The notes under the pieces were generated by a model that saw nothing but the letters and a program-made list of their open reading frames with translations, was not told the origin of the DNA and made no database searches. This document shows positions 33,301-44,654 of a stretch of 64,000 bases of DNA, one piece after another. How positions within the stretch are numbered: position 1 is the first letter of the stretch; each line of letters begins with the position of its first letter. A program made the translations under genes and the position numbers. Source of the DNA: Brachionus rotundiformis (lineage: Eukaryota; Rotifera; Eurotatoria; Ploima; Brachionidae); contig JAESIW010000062.1 in NCBI GenBank assembly GCA_016802295.1, positions 132,994 to 196,993 on the forward strand, given 5' to 3'.

Positions 33301-36300
33301 CTTCGCATGAGCCTGAATAACCGAGACCAAGTAAAAAAGCGTAGGCATCTAATAAGACTGATTATGCAAACGTCAACTACAAAAAATGTAACGCTCCACT
33401 CAAAAAACGACGTTATTATTATTGTATTAACAAATGTACTCAAGATTATTATAATATTTTTTCTTAGTTTTAATTAATAAAAATTTGTTTTACTTCTATT
33501 AAAATAATTCGATTTTTGTTATTTTTTATTCAAAACTAACAAAACTGTCTAAATTCTTACATTTTTTTTCTTACTTTTGTTATTTTTTTATTAGATTTGT
33601 GGTAATAAAATATTTAGGGACTTCGGGGGTCATGATTTTACTAATTAGATTTTACACTCAGTTAAAATATTGAAAGAAAATGAAGACCATAAAAATAAGT
33701 TTAGACGCAAATCATTAATCTCTAATTAAAACTTAATAAATTAACTTGAACGGATTTCTAAATGTTTATTGATAAAATTCTCTATTTTTAAACTAAAAAA
33801 AAAAACAAAATATTCAAGCAACTCCTATTTTTTTTGTAAAAAAGCAAAATTTTGTTCATCACAACTTTCGCATTAGAATAAAAATTCTTTATTCTTAATT
33901 TTTAGAAAATTATTCACGTTGGGCTGAAAATAAATTTTCGACCGGAATAGTTTATTAATACAAGTAAGAGTAAATCCTACAATAAGTAATAAGAAGTTAG
34001 CCTCTGAGTTTAATTCTAAGTTTAAAAATGCTAGGGTAAGCAAGTAGAGAAACAGTAAGGAGATTTCTAACTAGAAGAAATAGGAAAAGAAACTTAAACA
34101 GTTGTAATAAAACCATTGCTTACTAAGCCAGATCGAATCAAAAGATTAAAATGTTATTCAGAAAGACTGAATTGCACAACTGAACGTTGGGAATGGTAAT
34201 TTTTAGTGAATAGCAACTCTAAAAGGTGCTGGAAGTTCCGTAGAAATATGGAAATGCATCAGACAGCACATAGAACAATACTAATTTAAGAGTGATTTGA
34301 CGGGAAAACTATTGCTCTATTACCATAGTATGTCAGATCCCAATCTTAATCCTATGGAAAACTTATCTTTATATATTGATGCTAAATTAGTAGAAACAAA
34401 TTTGACCTCAATTGAGCACTTAAAATCGACCCGCTTGAAAGAATAGCTAAATTTACCTGATGAATATGTGAAACGATTAATTAAATTAATGCCAAAACTC
34501 ATTCGTCTCTATTTGTTATATAACTATCTGATGTCTTGAATAATTAATCAACAAAACTTATTAAAATTCATTTTAGCTAATTTGGCATTTTATGAAAGTA
34601 TCCTTACTCCTTTTAAAGAATCTTGTCACGTACTTGATTCACTATCTAAGAAACTCTTATGATATTATTGTTTTTGCCCAAATTATATAGTTAAATAACG
34701 AATTAGTTAAAGCAATCTTTTTATTGTCCCATAATATATTACATGGTAGCAGCGATAATAGATGGCCACCACAAGTCAGAGGGAAGCAATTAAAACGGTT
34801 GATCAGAATTGGACAGCCGAGGTAAAAAGTAAACTATTGATGGAATTTGATGCAAACGTAAAGAAGATAAGGGATCTTCAATTAGAGATAGCAGGCAAGG
34901 GATACGTGCTAGACTCTAATACACCTGTGTACTATGGAAAAAGCACAGAAAATGTTGAAAATAGGATATCGATTATATCCAATGGGATAAAAGCTGTTGG
35001 TGTCCCGGAAAAAAAAAGCTTGCAGTTATCACTCCTTATGTTAAGAAGTCGGCCTTAAGTACACTTTTGAACATCCAAAAAAATTCGTCAGTTAAGACAT
35101 TTCAATTATTTAAAACTAATAGAGAAAAATTTATTGAAATAGCGATTGCTGTGACTTAGCAATCATTTTATCCATTTAATTGGTCTGTATAAGTTCCGTT
35201 CTTATTTTCAGATAAAAATTTGAAAAATATCCTTTTTTTGGGAAAATTCTCTTGCTTAATTGGTTCTTGATGTGTACCAAAGTAATCATGGCTACACATC
35301 AGAGGGTTTAAATTGAAAATAAAAACAAATTTTATTTCTATAGAATTTAAATGTAAACGCCAATTTGGTAAATTTCAACAACTCACCGGCTTTAGAATCC
35401 ATTTGGAGCTTTTGGCTTCGAGCTCTTGTTTAAGAAGATTGTAGTCTTGTGGAAGAACGTATGTAACAGGCACAAAATTGTATTCTTGCTTTCCAAATAT
35501 GGCTTGTGCATGGTACAAATTGCGGCACAGCCGATCCTTTCGTCCGATTTGGAAAGAGCCAGGAAAATGGTTTATCTTTTGGTATTCTTTAATTGATCGG
35601 AAGCATTCTGGTTTCATGTGCGAACCCCAAACCCCAATCCAATCATTCTTGCCATTGGCTATTTTAAAATTAGATCTAGCTATTGTTGCTTTGACCACAT
35701 TTGGAGTAATCGAGCTCATTTTCCATTTGCATAACCTTTTTAAGCTTTCTGGTAGCTCTGCTATTTTTTCGTCTTGAGTGACAAATTTTATTGTTGGTGG
35801 CACATTGGCAAACAAGCTCAAAGTGAGTGGAGGCTGCACAACAGTTGATTTGTCCGATTTTTTGACAAAATTCTGACTGAATAAAAGCTTAAAATCATAT
35901 CCACTCTTGGCTAAAATGTCCGCCATTGTCTGACCATCGGTCTCGAAGTCTTCTTCATTGTCCATTCGACCCGTGTTACTTTCTGTGCTATCTGACTCGT
36001 CAATGGACGGCGAGGACATCAGCGAGCATACATCTGAGGCTGTTGTCGAATTCTTTTTCTTGTTTTTTAACTTTAGGTCATCGCATGATCCCAAATTATT
36101 GTCATCGTCCAAATCTTGGTCTTCCACATTGTCATCATCCACTCCATCTTCATCTAGTTTTTCCGGCTCATTAACACTAAAACAAAATTAAATTAATTAT
36201 GAAATTATTATTTAGAAAAAAATTAATTTTATAACAATTTAATTATTTAGTTTTTTTTATTAATTAAATTAATAGCAATAACCTGTCACTTATTAAATTA

Positions 36301-39300
36301 AGACAGATACAAAAGACAGCCTCTAGTTTTTTCCTAATTTTGCATGATAAAATCGCTGAAATTACCATAACAATAAATGATAAAAGCTAATGACAAGAGA
36401 CTTGAGTTGGTGAGTAACTATGGAAGGTCAATACTGGTATGGTATATTAACAAAAAATGCTTTAGAAAACAGATCAAAGGCTTATTGGTTTTTGGTAATG
36501 AAATTTTTTTTTCTAATTCAAAAGTGATGGTAAAAGCCATTTACAGTTGACCTTTTAACCATAAATAAAAAATTCAAAACAATAAAATTTTAATTTAAAA
36601 ATGATAACTTTTATAATATAATTATTTTTATTCACTAAATGTTTTTTTGGTCACATCTTTGTCAATAGGTATCTATTAAACATAGCGTTTGAATCAACTT
36701 GTCATAAAAGTTTGATAGACTGATCCAAGGCTACTTACGTAAATATTAAAGCCTAAATAATTTTTATGTATGGAAAATTATGCACAATATTTGGTAATGT
36801 TAAAAATGGTACACTTGACTTAAAACACATTTTTGGATTAATTTTTTTTATATTATTTTAATATTTACTGAGACTATCAGATATTATTAAATGATTATTT
36901 TTGAATAAGATTTTTAAATTCATTCAAATGAAAATATTAAAATATCGTGTAAATTTTTTCTTATATAATCAACTCTTAAATTTATCATAAAATAGATAAA
37001 TATCGGCGTGATTTTGCAAATATTTATCTAAATAAGTAAGGTAAAAGATAATGTAAAAACCATTGACAACATGTTGGTTTAGGTCTTATTTTTTTACTTT
37101 AAAAATTTCTTGATTCAAATATAAACTCTACAAATATTTGTCATCTAAAAAATAAATAGTCTATATTTTAATATTTTTTTTTCCTTATTTTTTCTGTCTA
37201 TGTAACTAAAACCTAATAAATAAATAATTAATTATATAATTGTGAATCGCACATTAAACGCAAACCTCGAAAGACCTACAGAGGCTGTGGAAGGCAAGAA
37301 AATATTTGTGAGATCACACCCAGCCATAGAACATCCTATAATATTTTAATTATTTAAAAATGTGACTAAAACCTAATAAATCCATTTACACACAAAACTT
37401 ACTGCACTGGAGATTCTGGAAATCTATAATGTTTTTAATTATTCAAGTTGAATAATGCATTATCTTTTTGTTTTTTTTACTTTATAATCTTATATTCTAT
37501 TACTTAACTTTTAATGCCGAGTTTCTTAAATATTAATTAAGGCTAAATATCAATAATCGCTAAATTTTTATTTATCGATATATCAGCTTCAGTTTTTAGA
37601 GACAGATTGAAACAGTCTCTATACTTTATTTTCTTTTGCATGTGCTTTTCTGCAGTTAATCTTCATTGTTATAGAAGGACTAAATTTACTAATATTTGTA
37701 GATTCCGAATAAAGAGTTACCCAAATAAATCTTTCTCTAAATTCAAAGTAGTCCCTATTTAGTTCTTGAATATAACATGCTTATACAAAGTGGATTAAAG
37801 CACAATGAAATGCGTAAAAAGTTCCTAGAGGATCAACACGAAATTATATTTTTTTTTAATCTACTGTTGTAAACCCTTGCAAATAAGTGCCACCCAAAAT
37901 CGTGTCTTTATTGAAGAAATTAAGCCTTTAGATAATGGAAAATTTTCTTCAGATTAAATATTTTTTAGGGATCTAAGTATGCTTTACAAGGAAGAAACAT
38001 GGATAGAACTAAGCTACTTTTGATTAGCTTTAAAAAAGGGGCTTTAGGGGGGCACTTATTTGCAAGGGTTTACGTTAACTACTCAGAGGGCTTTTATAAC
38101 GAAACCAAAACCAAAAACTCTAAACTAATGATACAAGGTTTCTATCTTATACAGTATTGCACCAAAGATTAGACGCATTAGTTTTTTTCATAAGAATTTT
38201 TAATTTTGTTTAAGAAATTTATTTAATAAAAATCGATTTTTAATTAAACTAACTCTACTCTTCAAATTGATATAAAATACATGATAATTCGATATTACAT
38301 TCAGCTGAAAAATTAAAATTAATCCATGGTCAAGGTCATATATTGATGCAAAATTAGTACAAACAGAGTTGACCTCATACGAGCACTTAAAATCGACACT
38401 TCTGAAGGAATGGCTAAATGTACCTGATGAATATGTGAAAAAAATTAGTTGAATCAATGTCAAAACGTATTCGTGCTTGTAATGATGCAAAAAGTGGTAA
38501 TTTTAAATACTAAAAATGCGCATGCGTCTAAACTTTTGTGCAATACTGTTTAATATCTATTACGATAGTGTTAACATCAGCCGGATTCAAATAAAATTAC
38601 CACTTAAATAGTTTTATCAATAGAAGAGTTTTAAATTAAAAAAAGATAATTAAGCACGTTCTATTCCACAAACTTTTCCAGTTAAAAAATATTAAACTTG
38701 TTAACATAAAGAGTTTACTTAACTAATTTCTCATTTTCCTTCTTAATTAATTAATCCTGAATTAAATCAATATGTCTGGTAAGGCAACTTGGCACATCTG
38801 TGTCAGATAGTAAAAGGCACTAAGAAAAGATAAAAAAGCACTACATCAATACGTTTAAGACTTGTAAATGAGCTTAAAATCTTGAAAAGGTATTCATTTA
38901 GTTTAAAAGCAACCTTAAATTGCTGGTAAAGTCATAGTAGTCCTCATCGTTTTCAAAATCGTCCTCTTCGTCTATCTCATTTAGACAATTGGATGATTCG
39001 AACTCATTTGTTTTGCTATTGTAGCTGTCAATTGAGCTGGCAAGTCGGTTCTCTTTGTTTTCAATGGTCTTGAATGCCACACTTTTTGTTCTGATCTCTA
39101 GAGACGATGATGAACTTGTGCTACCAATTCTCTGGTTTGCTTGGCTGAATTTATTCTTAAATAAATAATTGGAAACAAAGCTGTTTTTGGTTTTTTTGGC
39201 ATGTTTGGTCGAATTGTGCGACCCAGAGGAAGCAGTGGTGGAGACCGAAGGTGAAGAGACTTGTGAATTAAAAGAGGCATTTTTTTTCACCTTGCTTTTG

Positions 39301-39725
39301 TTGTTCTCGTTTAGCTGAGAGTTACAGCTGCGCTGCTCGATTGGCGGCAGTGGCAAAATTTGCTCATTTCTGAAGTAACAATTGGAGTTTTTTATCTGGT
39401 AAATCATAATGGGACAAGGAGAATTTGCTTTTTGGCAAACCGAATAGCTGTAGTTGTAGATAAATGGCTGCTTGCTGTTGTTGACCAGATCTGTCTTGAT
39501 TTGATTAATGGTATTCATATGAGACTGGTGGTTTTTGAGCGAGGCCCGATATGGCTTAAAATCTGGAGAATTGCTTGCTTGCTGAGGTGTTGTTCTCGCC
39601 TTGAGGGACATAGGCCTCGATCCGGTCAGTGACATGTGCTGACACCGGTTTATCACCGGACTGGACACCCTGAGAAAGCGACTCACAGACTGCTGGTTCT
39701 TGGTCGGCGACGAAGAACGCTTCAT
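30321..39725 (-). CDS. TTLL4: TTLL4-like tubulin polyglutamylase (about 903 aa)
   Basis: ATP-dependent ligase that adds glutamate side chains to tubulin, in cilia and other stable microtubules. Exons in gene order: 39725-38914, 36176-35387, 32238-32027, 31969-31748, 31694-31325, 30626-30321, all phase-consistent. The first 350 or so residues are disordered and Ser/Asn-rich with acidic patches. The TTL domain follows, with blocks matching vertebrate TTLL4: NVPPTIKFVTQDEK, NHFPGSFQIGRKDRLCRNL, ILKPPASARGQGI, KFDLRIYVYVTSYDPLRIYL, KFMHLTNYS, FGFDVILDENLKPWIVEVN and SPSLHSSSPLDVSVKGQM. The C-terminal LTPDDIRIL and IFPSFNSHKYLR blocks are also TTLL4-like. The first donor (AG|GTTGCT) is weak. A 400-N gap lies in the last intron region. 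The start has an in-frame stop 9 nt upstream, so 39725 is a real initiation site unless it is spliced to the exons at 40-44.6 kb. Confidence 0.88.
30619..30855. repeat. 237-bp duplicate at left edge of assembly gap
   Basis: Matches 31,256-31,492 over its full length with about three substitutions (about 1.3%). Contains the end of TTLL4 exon 5, the intron and the start of exon 6. Probably the same locus assembled twice, perhaps from two haplotypes. Confidence 0.85.
30856..31255. other. Assembly gap of exactly 400 N
   Basis: Unsequenced placeholder bases. The flanks are copies of each other, so the real sequence probably has no missing bases here. Confidence 0.99.
31256..31492. repeat. 237-bp duplicate at right edge of assembly gap
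   Basis: Second member of the pair with 30,619-30,855; here exon 5 of TTLL4 is complete and continues to 31,694. Confidence 0.85.
32387..32409 (-). repeat. LINE 3'-tail motif with hairpin
   Basis: CTGTACCGAGCTAAGGCTCC on the plus strand; the same motif (CTGTACCGAGCTAAAGCTCC) occurs at 41,390-41,411 just past the end of a LINE ORF. The core GAGCTAAAGCTC is self-complementary. Probably a LINE 3' UTR end on the minus strand. Confidence 0.5.
33201..33360 (-). pseudogene. LINE C-terminal fragment in TTLL4 intron
   Basis: Minus-strand peptide RYRLCWAGHVRRYSDNRWAK with KGPYGAMQSRP after it. The RLRWAGHVxRMxDNR block is diagnostic of the C-terminus of many LINE ORF2 proteins. Stop follows at 33,201. 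Confidence 0.75.
34180..34515 (+). pseudogene. Tc1-like transposase C-terminal relic in TTLL4 intron
   Basis: Plus strand, opposite to the host gene. A frameshifted catalytic region is followed by MSDPNLNPMENLSLYIDAKL (the SPDLNPIEN block with its Glu) and NLPDEYVKRLIKLMPKLIR, the standard Tc1 C-terminus. A shorter related copy is at 38.34-38.5 kb. Confidence 0.75.
34532..34743 (+). repeat. Candidate 5' LTR of a retrotransposon
   Basis: Begins TGTCTTGAATAATT and ends ATATTACA, followed directly by TGGTAGCAGCGATAAT, which starts TGG as expected of a tRNA primer-binding site. A gag-like ORF starts 18 bp later. No second LTR is seen, so the left border is tentative. Confidence 0.5.
34762..35156 (+). 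pseudogene. LTR-retrotransposon gag N-terminal relic
   Basis: Frame starting MATTSQREAIKTVDQNW, helical and charged, continues to 35,058, then slips frame in the A9 run near 35,010 and can be followed (AVITPYVKKSALSTLLNIQK) to about 35,156. Position right after an LTR end and primer-binding site supports gag. Truncated. Confidence 0.5.
37869..38073. mobile_element. MITE, 205 bp
   Basis: Left end GTAAACCCTTGCAAATAAGT, right end its exact inverse complement (ACTTATTTGCAAGGGTTTAC). Inner bases (GCCACCC / GGGGGGC) continue the inverted repeat. Lies in the first TTLL4 intron. No coding potential and superfamily unclear. Confidence 0.75.
38152..38550 (+). mobile_element. Internally deleted Tc1-like element
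   Basis: Left terminal repeat ACAGTATTGCACCAAAGATT then AGACGCATTAG; right end, reverse complement, ACAGTATTGCACAAAAGTTT then AGACGCAT. Between them is a short piece of the Tc1 transposase C-terminus (SYIDAKLVQTELTSYEHLKS, then EWLNVPDEYVKK). The N-terminal and most catalytic sequence is missing, so it could only move with help from elsewhere. Confidence 0.75.
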
Positions 39726-39882
39726 TTTATGTCATTCTAAGACTATCACCAAAGTTTACTTTCTAATTAAGCTATCTAGACTAAGAAGCCTTAAACGTAT
39801 CGAATCTAATTCAAGTTAATTAGAAATATATTCAAAAATTTTTTTTTTTTTTTTTTTCAGCGATAGGTACCAAAACAAAGAA

Positions 39883-39896
39883 GTTGCCAAGGAGAC
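39883..39896 (-). promoter_or_regulatory. X-box (RFX site) upstream of TTLL4
   Basis: The minus strand, the coding strand of TTLL4, reads GTCTCCTTGGCAAC, a full match to the RYYNYY-N2-RRNRAC X-box consensus used by RFX factors at ciliary genes. It is 158 bp upstream of the ATG at 39,725. Confidence 0.5.
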
Positions 39897-39914
39897 CAGA
39901 ATATTATTTTTTTA

Positions 39915-42900
39915 TTAAAGAAATAAAACTAAAATAAAAAATCTGTCATTTTTGAGAGTTTTTGGTCGTAATAGAGTAAAAGAAAAACATACAAACCTTT
40001 TAGGCATAATAACATTTGAGAGCTTGTTTGCTTTTTGAGAGCTTGTTTCTTGGCTCGACTCAACAATGGTACTAAATTTAATGTTGTTGTTTGTAGACGC
40101 TTGTTCTGGCTTTGGTCGATTGTAGGCGCTGTATATTGAGCTTGTCTCGTTGTAGGCATCGAATTTTCTATCTATTTCTTTAGGTGTGGCAATTGTCAGT
40201 GATTTAAGCGAAGTATTGGAGTCGCTTGGTGACTCCAAAGCGCTAGATTGGCTCTCGTTTTTGGCAAAATTTTTCTCCAACTCCTTGGCTCCAAGCTCAC
40301 TTTGATCAGACACTTCTTTTTTCAAGCGTTCTTGATTATAAAGCAAAATTAATTAAAAATTATAAAAAAATTATCACATCTTTTAGAAAAAGATAGATCG
40401 CTTGGTTTAAATTTGCCAAATTGGAATGGGGTCAAAATTTTAATTTAAAATTTAATTATTTGTTATTGCTAATTATTTTTAATTCAAGGTTTCAGCGCTT
40501 TTATTTGTTGATTAAAATTTTAATTTTAATTTTAAATTAAAATATCCACAAATGTTCTCATATATTTCTTATAAAAATTTAAATATTATTCAATAGATCA
40601 ATCTCAAAAAGAGCTCACCACAGGCAATAAATTAAAAAATTTATAAAAGAATTTTTAATTAAAACTAACGAAAACTTATATTTTGATAATAAATAAATAA
40701 ATAAACAAATAAAACTAAAACAATAGGCTTAGAATCTATATAAAAATTTAAAAATATTATTTTTATTTTTATTTTTTTATGCAAAAATTCTTTAATGAAT
40801 TCAAATCATGATTTCTTTGACTTGGATATTTTATAATAAGCCAAATAATTCATAAAAAGTAGTAAAAACTACTAAATTATTTTTTCAAATCTCGAATTTA
40901 TCTTTTAAAATACATCTAGCTTAGACGTGATTAAATCTAATTAATAATTTTTGTGTTTTTGTTTACTTTCCGCATTAATTATTAGTTAAGGCTAGAAAGT
41001 TCCAAATTGGTGATGTTTAAACAGCTTAAATGATAAAAATAAATTTCTAAACAAAAGAAAATAATTGAGAGATAAATACTAAATTAAGCCTAACAAAATC
41101 GGCCATTTTTTGGCAAAAAAATAGCTGTTAATTGACACCCTATTTATTTTTATTGAAAATTGATAGATTATGTATCAATTATTGTACCAAATTAAATATT
41201 AAATAATAGATAAGTATCATCTATTTAAAGTTCTAAATCTAAATCTTTCAAAAATGGAAAATTTTTTTTATCTTTCTTTATTTTTGAATTTTTTTTGTCA
41301 ACTCTGATCTAAAAAACTTTTGACTTATATTTTATGCTCATACCAAATTTCATTGTTCTGCTACTAGAAAAAATTATTCATTGGTATATCTGTACCGAGC
41401 TAAAGCTCCTTCAGAATAGGAATATAAATCAATAAATAAAAATTAAAATAGAATATTAAAAAAATTAAAGAATTAGTTAGATAGCAATTACACAGTGGAG
41501 TCAGGTATTCGAGATATATTGATTCGAATACGGCTGACTAATCTGATATCTAATGGAACAGAATTACTTAGTCCAGCCCTAACATATCTCTTACTCAATT
41601 CAAAAAGTCGATTCGAAACTGTTAGTAGTTTAAGTTTATTTAAGGCCTCGTTGTGTAAAATGTTTCTATCAGATTTTAGTTTAAGAATATATCTGACGGC
41701 AGAGTTTAGAATAGCCAGTATTTTTCTGATACTATTTTCAGATGACAAATTTAAGCAAAGAAATGAATAGTCTACTGTATCCTAACAGACGGTGCGAAAA
41801 ACTTTCATTCGGAACTCTTAAGCAAAATCTATGAATTACTCGACATTCATAAACTCAAGACTTCACCATATCACCCTGAGTGTGCTGGTTTGACCGAACG
41901 TTTTAATCGCACATTAAAGACAATGCTTTCATACTTCGTCAACGAGCACCAAAATAATTGGGATGAGTATTTACAATATATGGCATATGCAAACAACACA
42001 TCAACCCATGCAATCACTAACCATACACCATACGAAGTTGTATACGGCAGAAAACCAAAGATACCATTAGATTTAATAATTGATAACGAAGACTAGCCTC
42101 AATTACTAAAATCTTACGATTTTATACAGTTCCTAGCGACTAAAGGGACTCTCTTTTTTTTTTCCTCTTTCCAATTTGAGTCAAATTAAGGCAATTTTTT
42201 GAAATTTTTTAAATCTTTGTTTAACACTATTAAGTAATTCGATATCCATGCTATATTCAATTAGAAATGTGCTAAAGCCTATTTTCTGTTAGATAAACCT
42301 TATTTAATTTTAATCTTGAGTTACAGCGATCTTTAATTTCTTCAACCATTGATTTGAAATTTAATTCCTTTTTGCCTTTGAAACTCAAGATCAAAAACAG
42401 AAGGTTCTCTAGTTTTTCTTGATATCGCCACTAAACACTGACTTTTCAACTAAAATTTTCATTTTCCATTGCTTTCTAAATTTCTGCATTTCTTCTAAAT
42501 AAAGAATGTGACTAGTTCATCGAGAAAAAGAAGAGAGTGTTAGTTATTGATCTTGATTCTTTTAGGAACTAAATGCTGACCTTTGAGGCACACCTGCTGT
42601 AATTGGATATTCATCACTTAAATTACTATTAAAGCTAACTCTGAATTTTCTCGAGTTGAGAACAGATTTTATTAGATAGCGTGGAATATAGTAAATAAAT
42701 CAGATGGTACTAATTTTTGTTTATGTGATACTAAATTTAAATAAAAATAATTGATAACTAGATTAACTGATTTTTAATAGAATTGTGTTAATATACTCAA
42801 AACGTTCCAAGATGCCGATTATTTGTAAACAAATCAACCAAGAAAATTGAAACTATTTTGCCTTTTTTAGTTTTTCCAACTTATAAAATTCTGCCATTGT

Positions 42901-44654
42901 GAAAAAAAACAAAAACTAAATATCAGAAAAGCTCAACTTCAGAAGGGGCATAACATGTTCTGTAAGTTGAAACACCTGGTACATCTTCTGTGCACAAAGT
43001 TCTGAGTTTTGCAGACTTATTGCAGAATTTTGAAGAATCATAATATTGGTGGTACAAAGGATGTACCAAGTGTATGTATTGCTCCTTCTGAACTTGAGCT
43101 TTGGCATTTTTGATATTTTGTATTTGTTTTTTTTCCTAAGATTGAGCGCTTGAAATTTGATCAAAAATTTTACTTTGCTAAAAAGAGCCAAAAATGAGCC
43201 TTTTTTTATTTTTTTGGTATGTTTTACTATCAAAAAGTAAAGAAATGAATTAATTAAAGCGTAAAATACAAAAAAGCCAAATTATCTATTTATATGCATA
43301 TTTACCATCAATCACATCAACTTCATCTGGTGATTCTTTCTTTTGAACATCTTGTTCACTTTGCTCGGACAAGTGGACTTGTTTGTTGTTGTCAATTGGC
43401 AAATTTTGCTTGCTGTTCTGAATCAGATTTTGTCTGCGCTGCAACAAATTGGTAATGGTCTCTCGATGTTTTGATTTTTGCCTATTGATCAAGTCCTGTA
43501 AATTTTTCAGCCTGTTCTGGCTATCTTGGAGCAATTTTTGTTGTTTGTCTTTGAGTTGGTCCTCTTCAGCGGACACTTGGTTCACTAGACCGGGCCTAAT
43601 TTGGTTCATACTAGCAAATTGGTTGCGATTAACGCTAATCAAATTGTTCTCAAACGAGTCGCTCTTAAACTTGGTGTCTATCTTGACCAAATTGGAAAAA
43701 TTGTTCCTGTTGTCGTACGGCTTTGGCACATTGCGCATCTGATTGGTGTCTTTGTCGATGGCCTTGGCCCTGTTTGAGTTGAGCATTCTGATGGTGTTTA
43801 GCTGGTCGGACGAGTTGGAGCGAGAGCTTACTTGGGCGGTTGATTGGTTGCGGGAGGATATGGAAGAGCTGGAAGAGTTGATCAAGGTGAGCTTGGCGTT
43901 CAGGCTGGTCTTCTGACTAGGCTGCTTGGTCTCGATTACCTTGAGGCTTTCGTAGAACGCTTCGCGCGCCTTCTTCGAGTCGAGCAGTGACGCGCTCGCC
44001 TCGGCCCTGTTGCCAACTTGCCGCTGCACCGGGTTAAACGAGGAATTGGACGACGACGAGGATGTAGCCTCGTTTTGTAGCGAGTTGACTGATCCGATTT
44101 CTGCTATCGGATGAGCATTGTTTCGGACCACTTGGGGCCTCATGAACGCATTGTTCAATATTGGATGGCTTTGCTTTGCCGAGTTGGCGCGCACAAACGA
44201 CGCCGAGTCAAAATACTTGTGACTCTTGTCGCTTGGCCACTTTTGAACGCCACTTTTGCTCTGGTTCATGGTGCGCATCTTTTCGCTCACATTCGTAAAC
44301 AGCTGGTTTATTGCAACATCTAATTAGACAATTTTTTTAAAATATTAATTTAAAATAATTAAATTAAATTAGTTGGAATTGATTTTTATTAATTAATAAA
44401 AAATTTTTCAAAAAGTATTTATTTTTCAAAATTTTAATTAGTGTGTGATATAGTTTGAAAATTTTACTTTTGGTGTTGGATGGCGTGACAAATGGGTAAT
44501 TGGTGCTTGAGAACGGATTGTGGTAATTGCTTGTGGAGTATTTGCCAGAGTCGCTTGGGTTCTCGGCGGCGTACGAGAACGTTCGGTGTACTTTACTAAT
44601 TCTGTCATTAATCATTTGTTCGTGCAGCTTAGACTTATTATAATTTAGATGCAT
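39915..44654 (-). CDS. Ser/Asn/Gln-rich coiled-coil protein gene (or 5' exons of the TTLL4-like gene)
   Basis: Three phase-consistent exons: 44654-44468, 44319-43306 and 40330 to 39993 (donor GTATGT) or to the stop at 39915. The encoded 510-540 residues are disordered and basic, with poly-Ser tracts, many Asn/Gln, and one predicted coiled coil in exon 2 (QKLLQDSQNRLKNLQDLI, then NLLQRRQNLI). No catalytic domain is seen. Exon 2 has higher GC than its surroundings. The third exon either ends at 39,915, giving an intron-like hydrophobic tail, or splices at GTATGT; an AG at 39,723 would join it in phase to the TTLL4 frame. So it may be a separate cytoskeletal/centrosomal-type gene or the disordered N-terminus of the polyglutamylase. 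The second intron (43305-40331) carries transposon remains. Confidence 0.6.
41391..41748 (-). pseudogene. LINE C-terminal region and 3' tail
   Basis: ORF 41,748-41,488 has the LINE thumb/C-terminal pattern (LHNEALNKLKLLTVSNRLFE, ALSNSVPL-like end). It is followed by the GGAGCTTTAGCTCGGTACAG tail motif at 41,411-41,391. It continues the RT relic at 42.7-42.2 kb beyond an inserted integrase fragment. Confidence 0.65.
41781..42096 (+). pseudogene. Ty3/gypsy integrase C-terminal fragment
   Basis: Plus-strand frame reads ILTDGAKNFHSELL (second catalytic Asp), SPYHPECAGLTERFNRTLK (catalytic Glu in the TER block), NWDEYLQYMAYANNTSTHA, and TPYEVVYGRKPKIPLDL. The first catalytic Asp and everything upstream are missing. 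Orientation is opposite to the LINE pieces on both sides. Confidence 0.85.
42230..42725 (-). pseudogene. LINE reverse-transcriptase fragments
   Basis: Minus strand: SNLSDEYPITAGVPQRSAF (the GVPQGS block, with Gly changed to Arg) at about 42,640-42,560, then LNFKSMVEEIKDRCNSRLKL and NKVYLTEN at about 42,400-42,290. The catalytic FADD segment between them is lost. Confidence 0.65.
42897..43136. mobile_element. MITE related to the one at 19,977
   Basis: Left end TTGTGAAAAAAAACAAAAAC, then AAGCTCAACTTCAGAAGGGG; right half carries CTCCTTCTGAACTTGAGCTT and ATTTTTGATATTTTG as inverse. Internal sequence (ACACCTGGTACATC, GGATGTACCAAGTG) matches the 20-kb copy. The outer right terminus is eroded. Confidence 0.7.

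Noticed and set aside
37220..37345. GC-richer segment in the first TTLL4 intron as a structured RNA or exon
   Set aside because: No recognisable RNA fold, family or protein motif; could be transposon debris.
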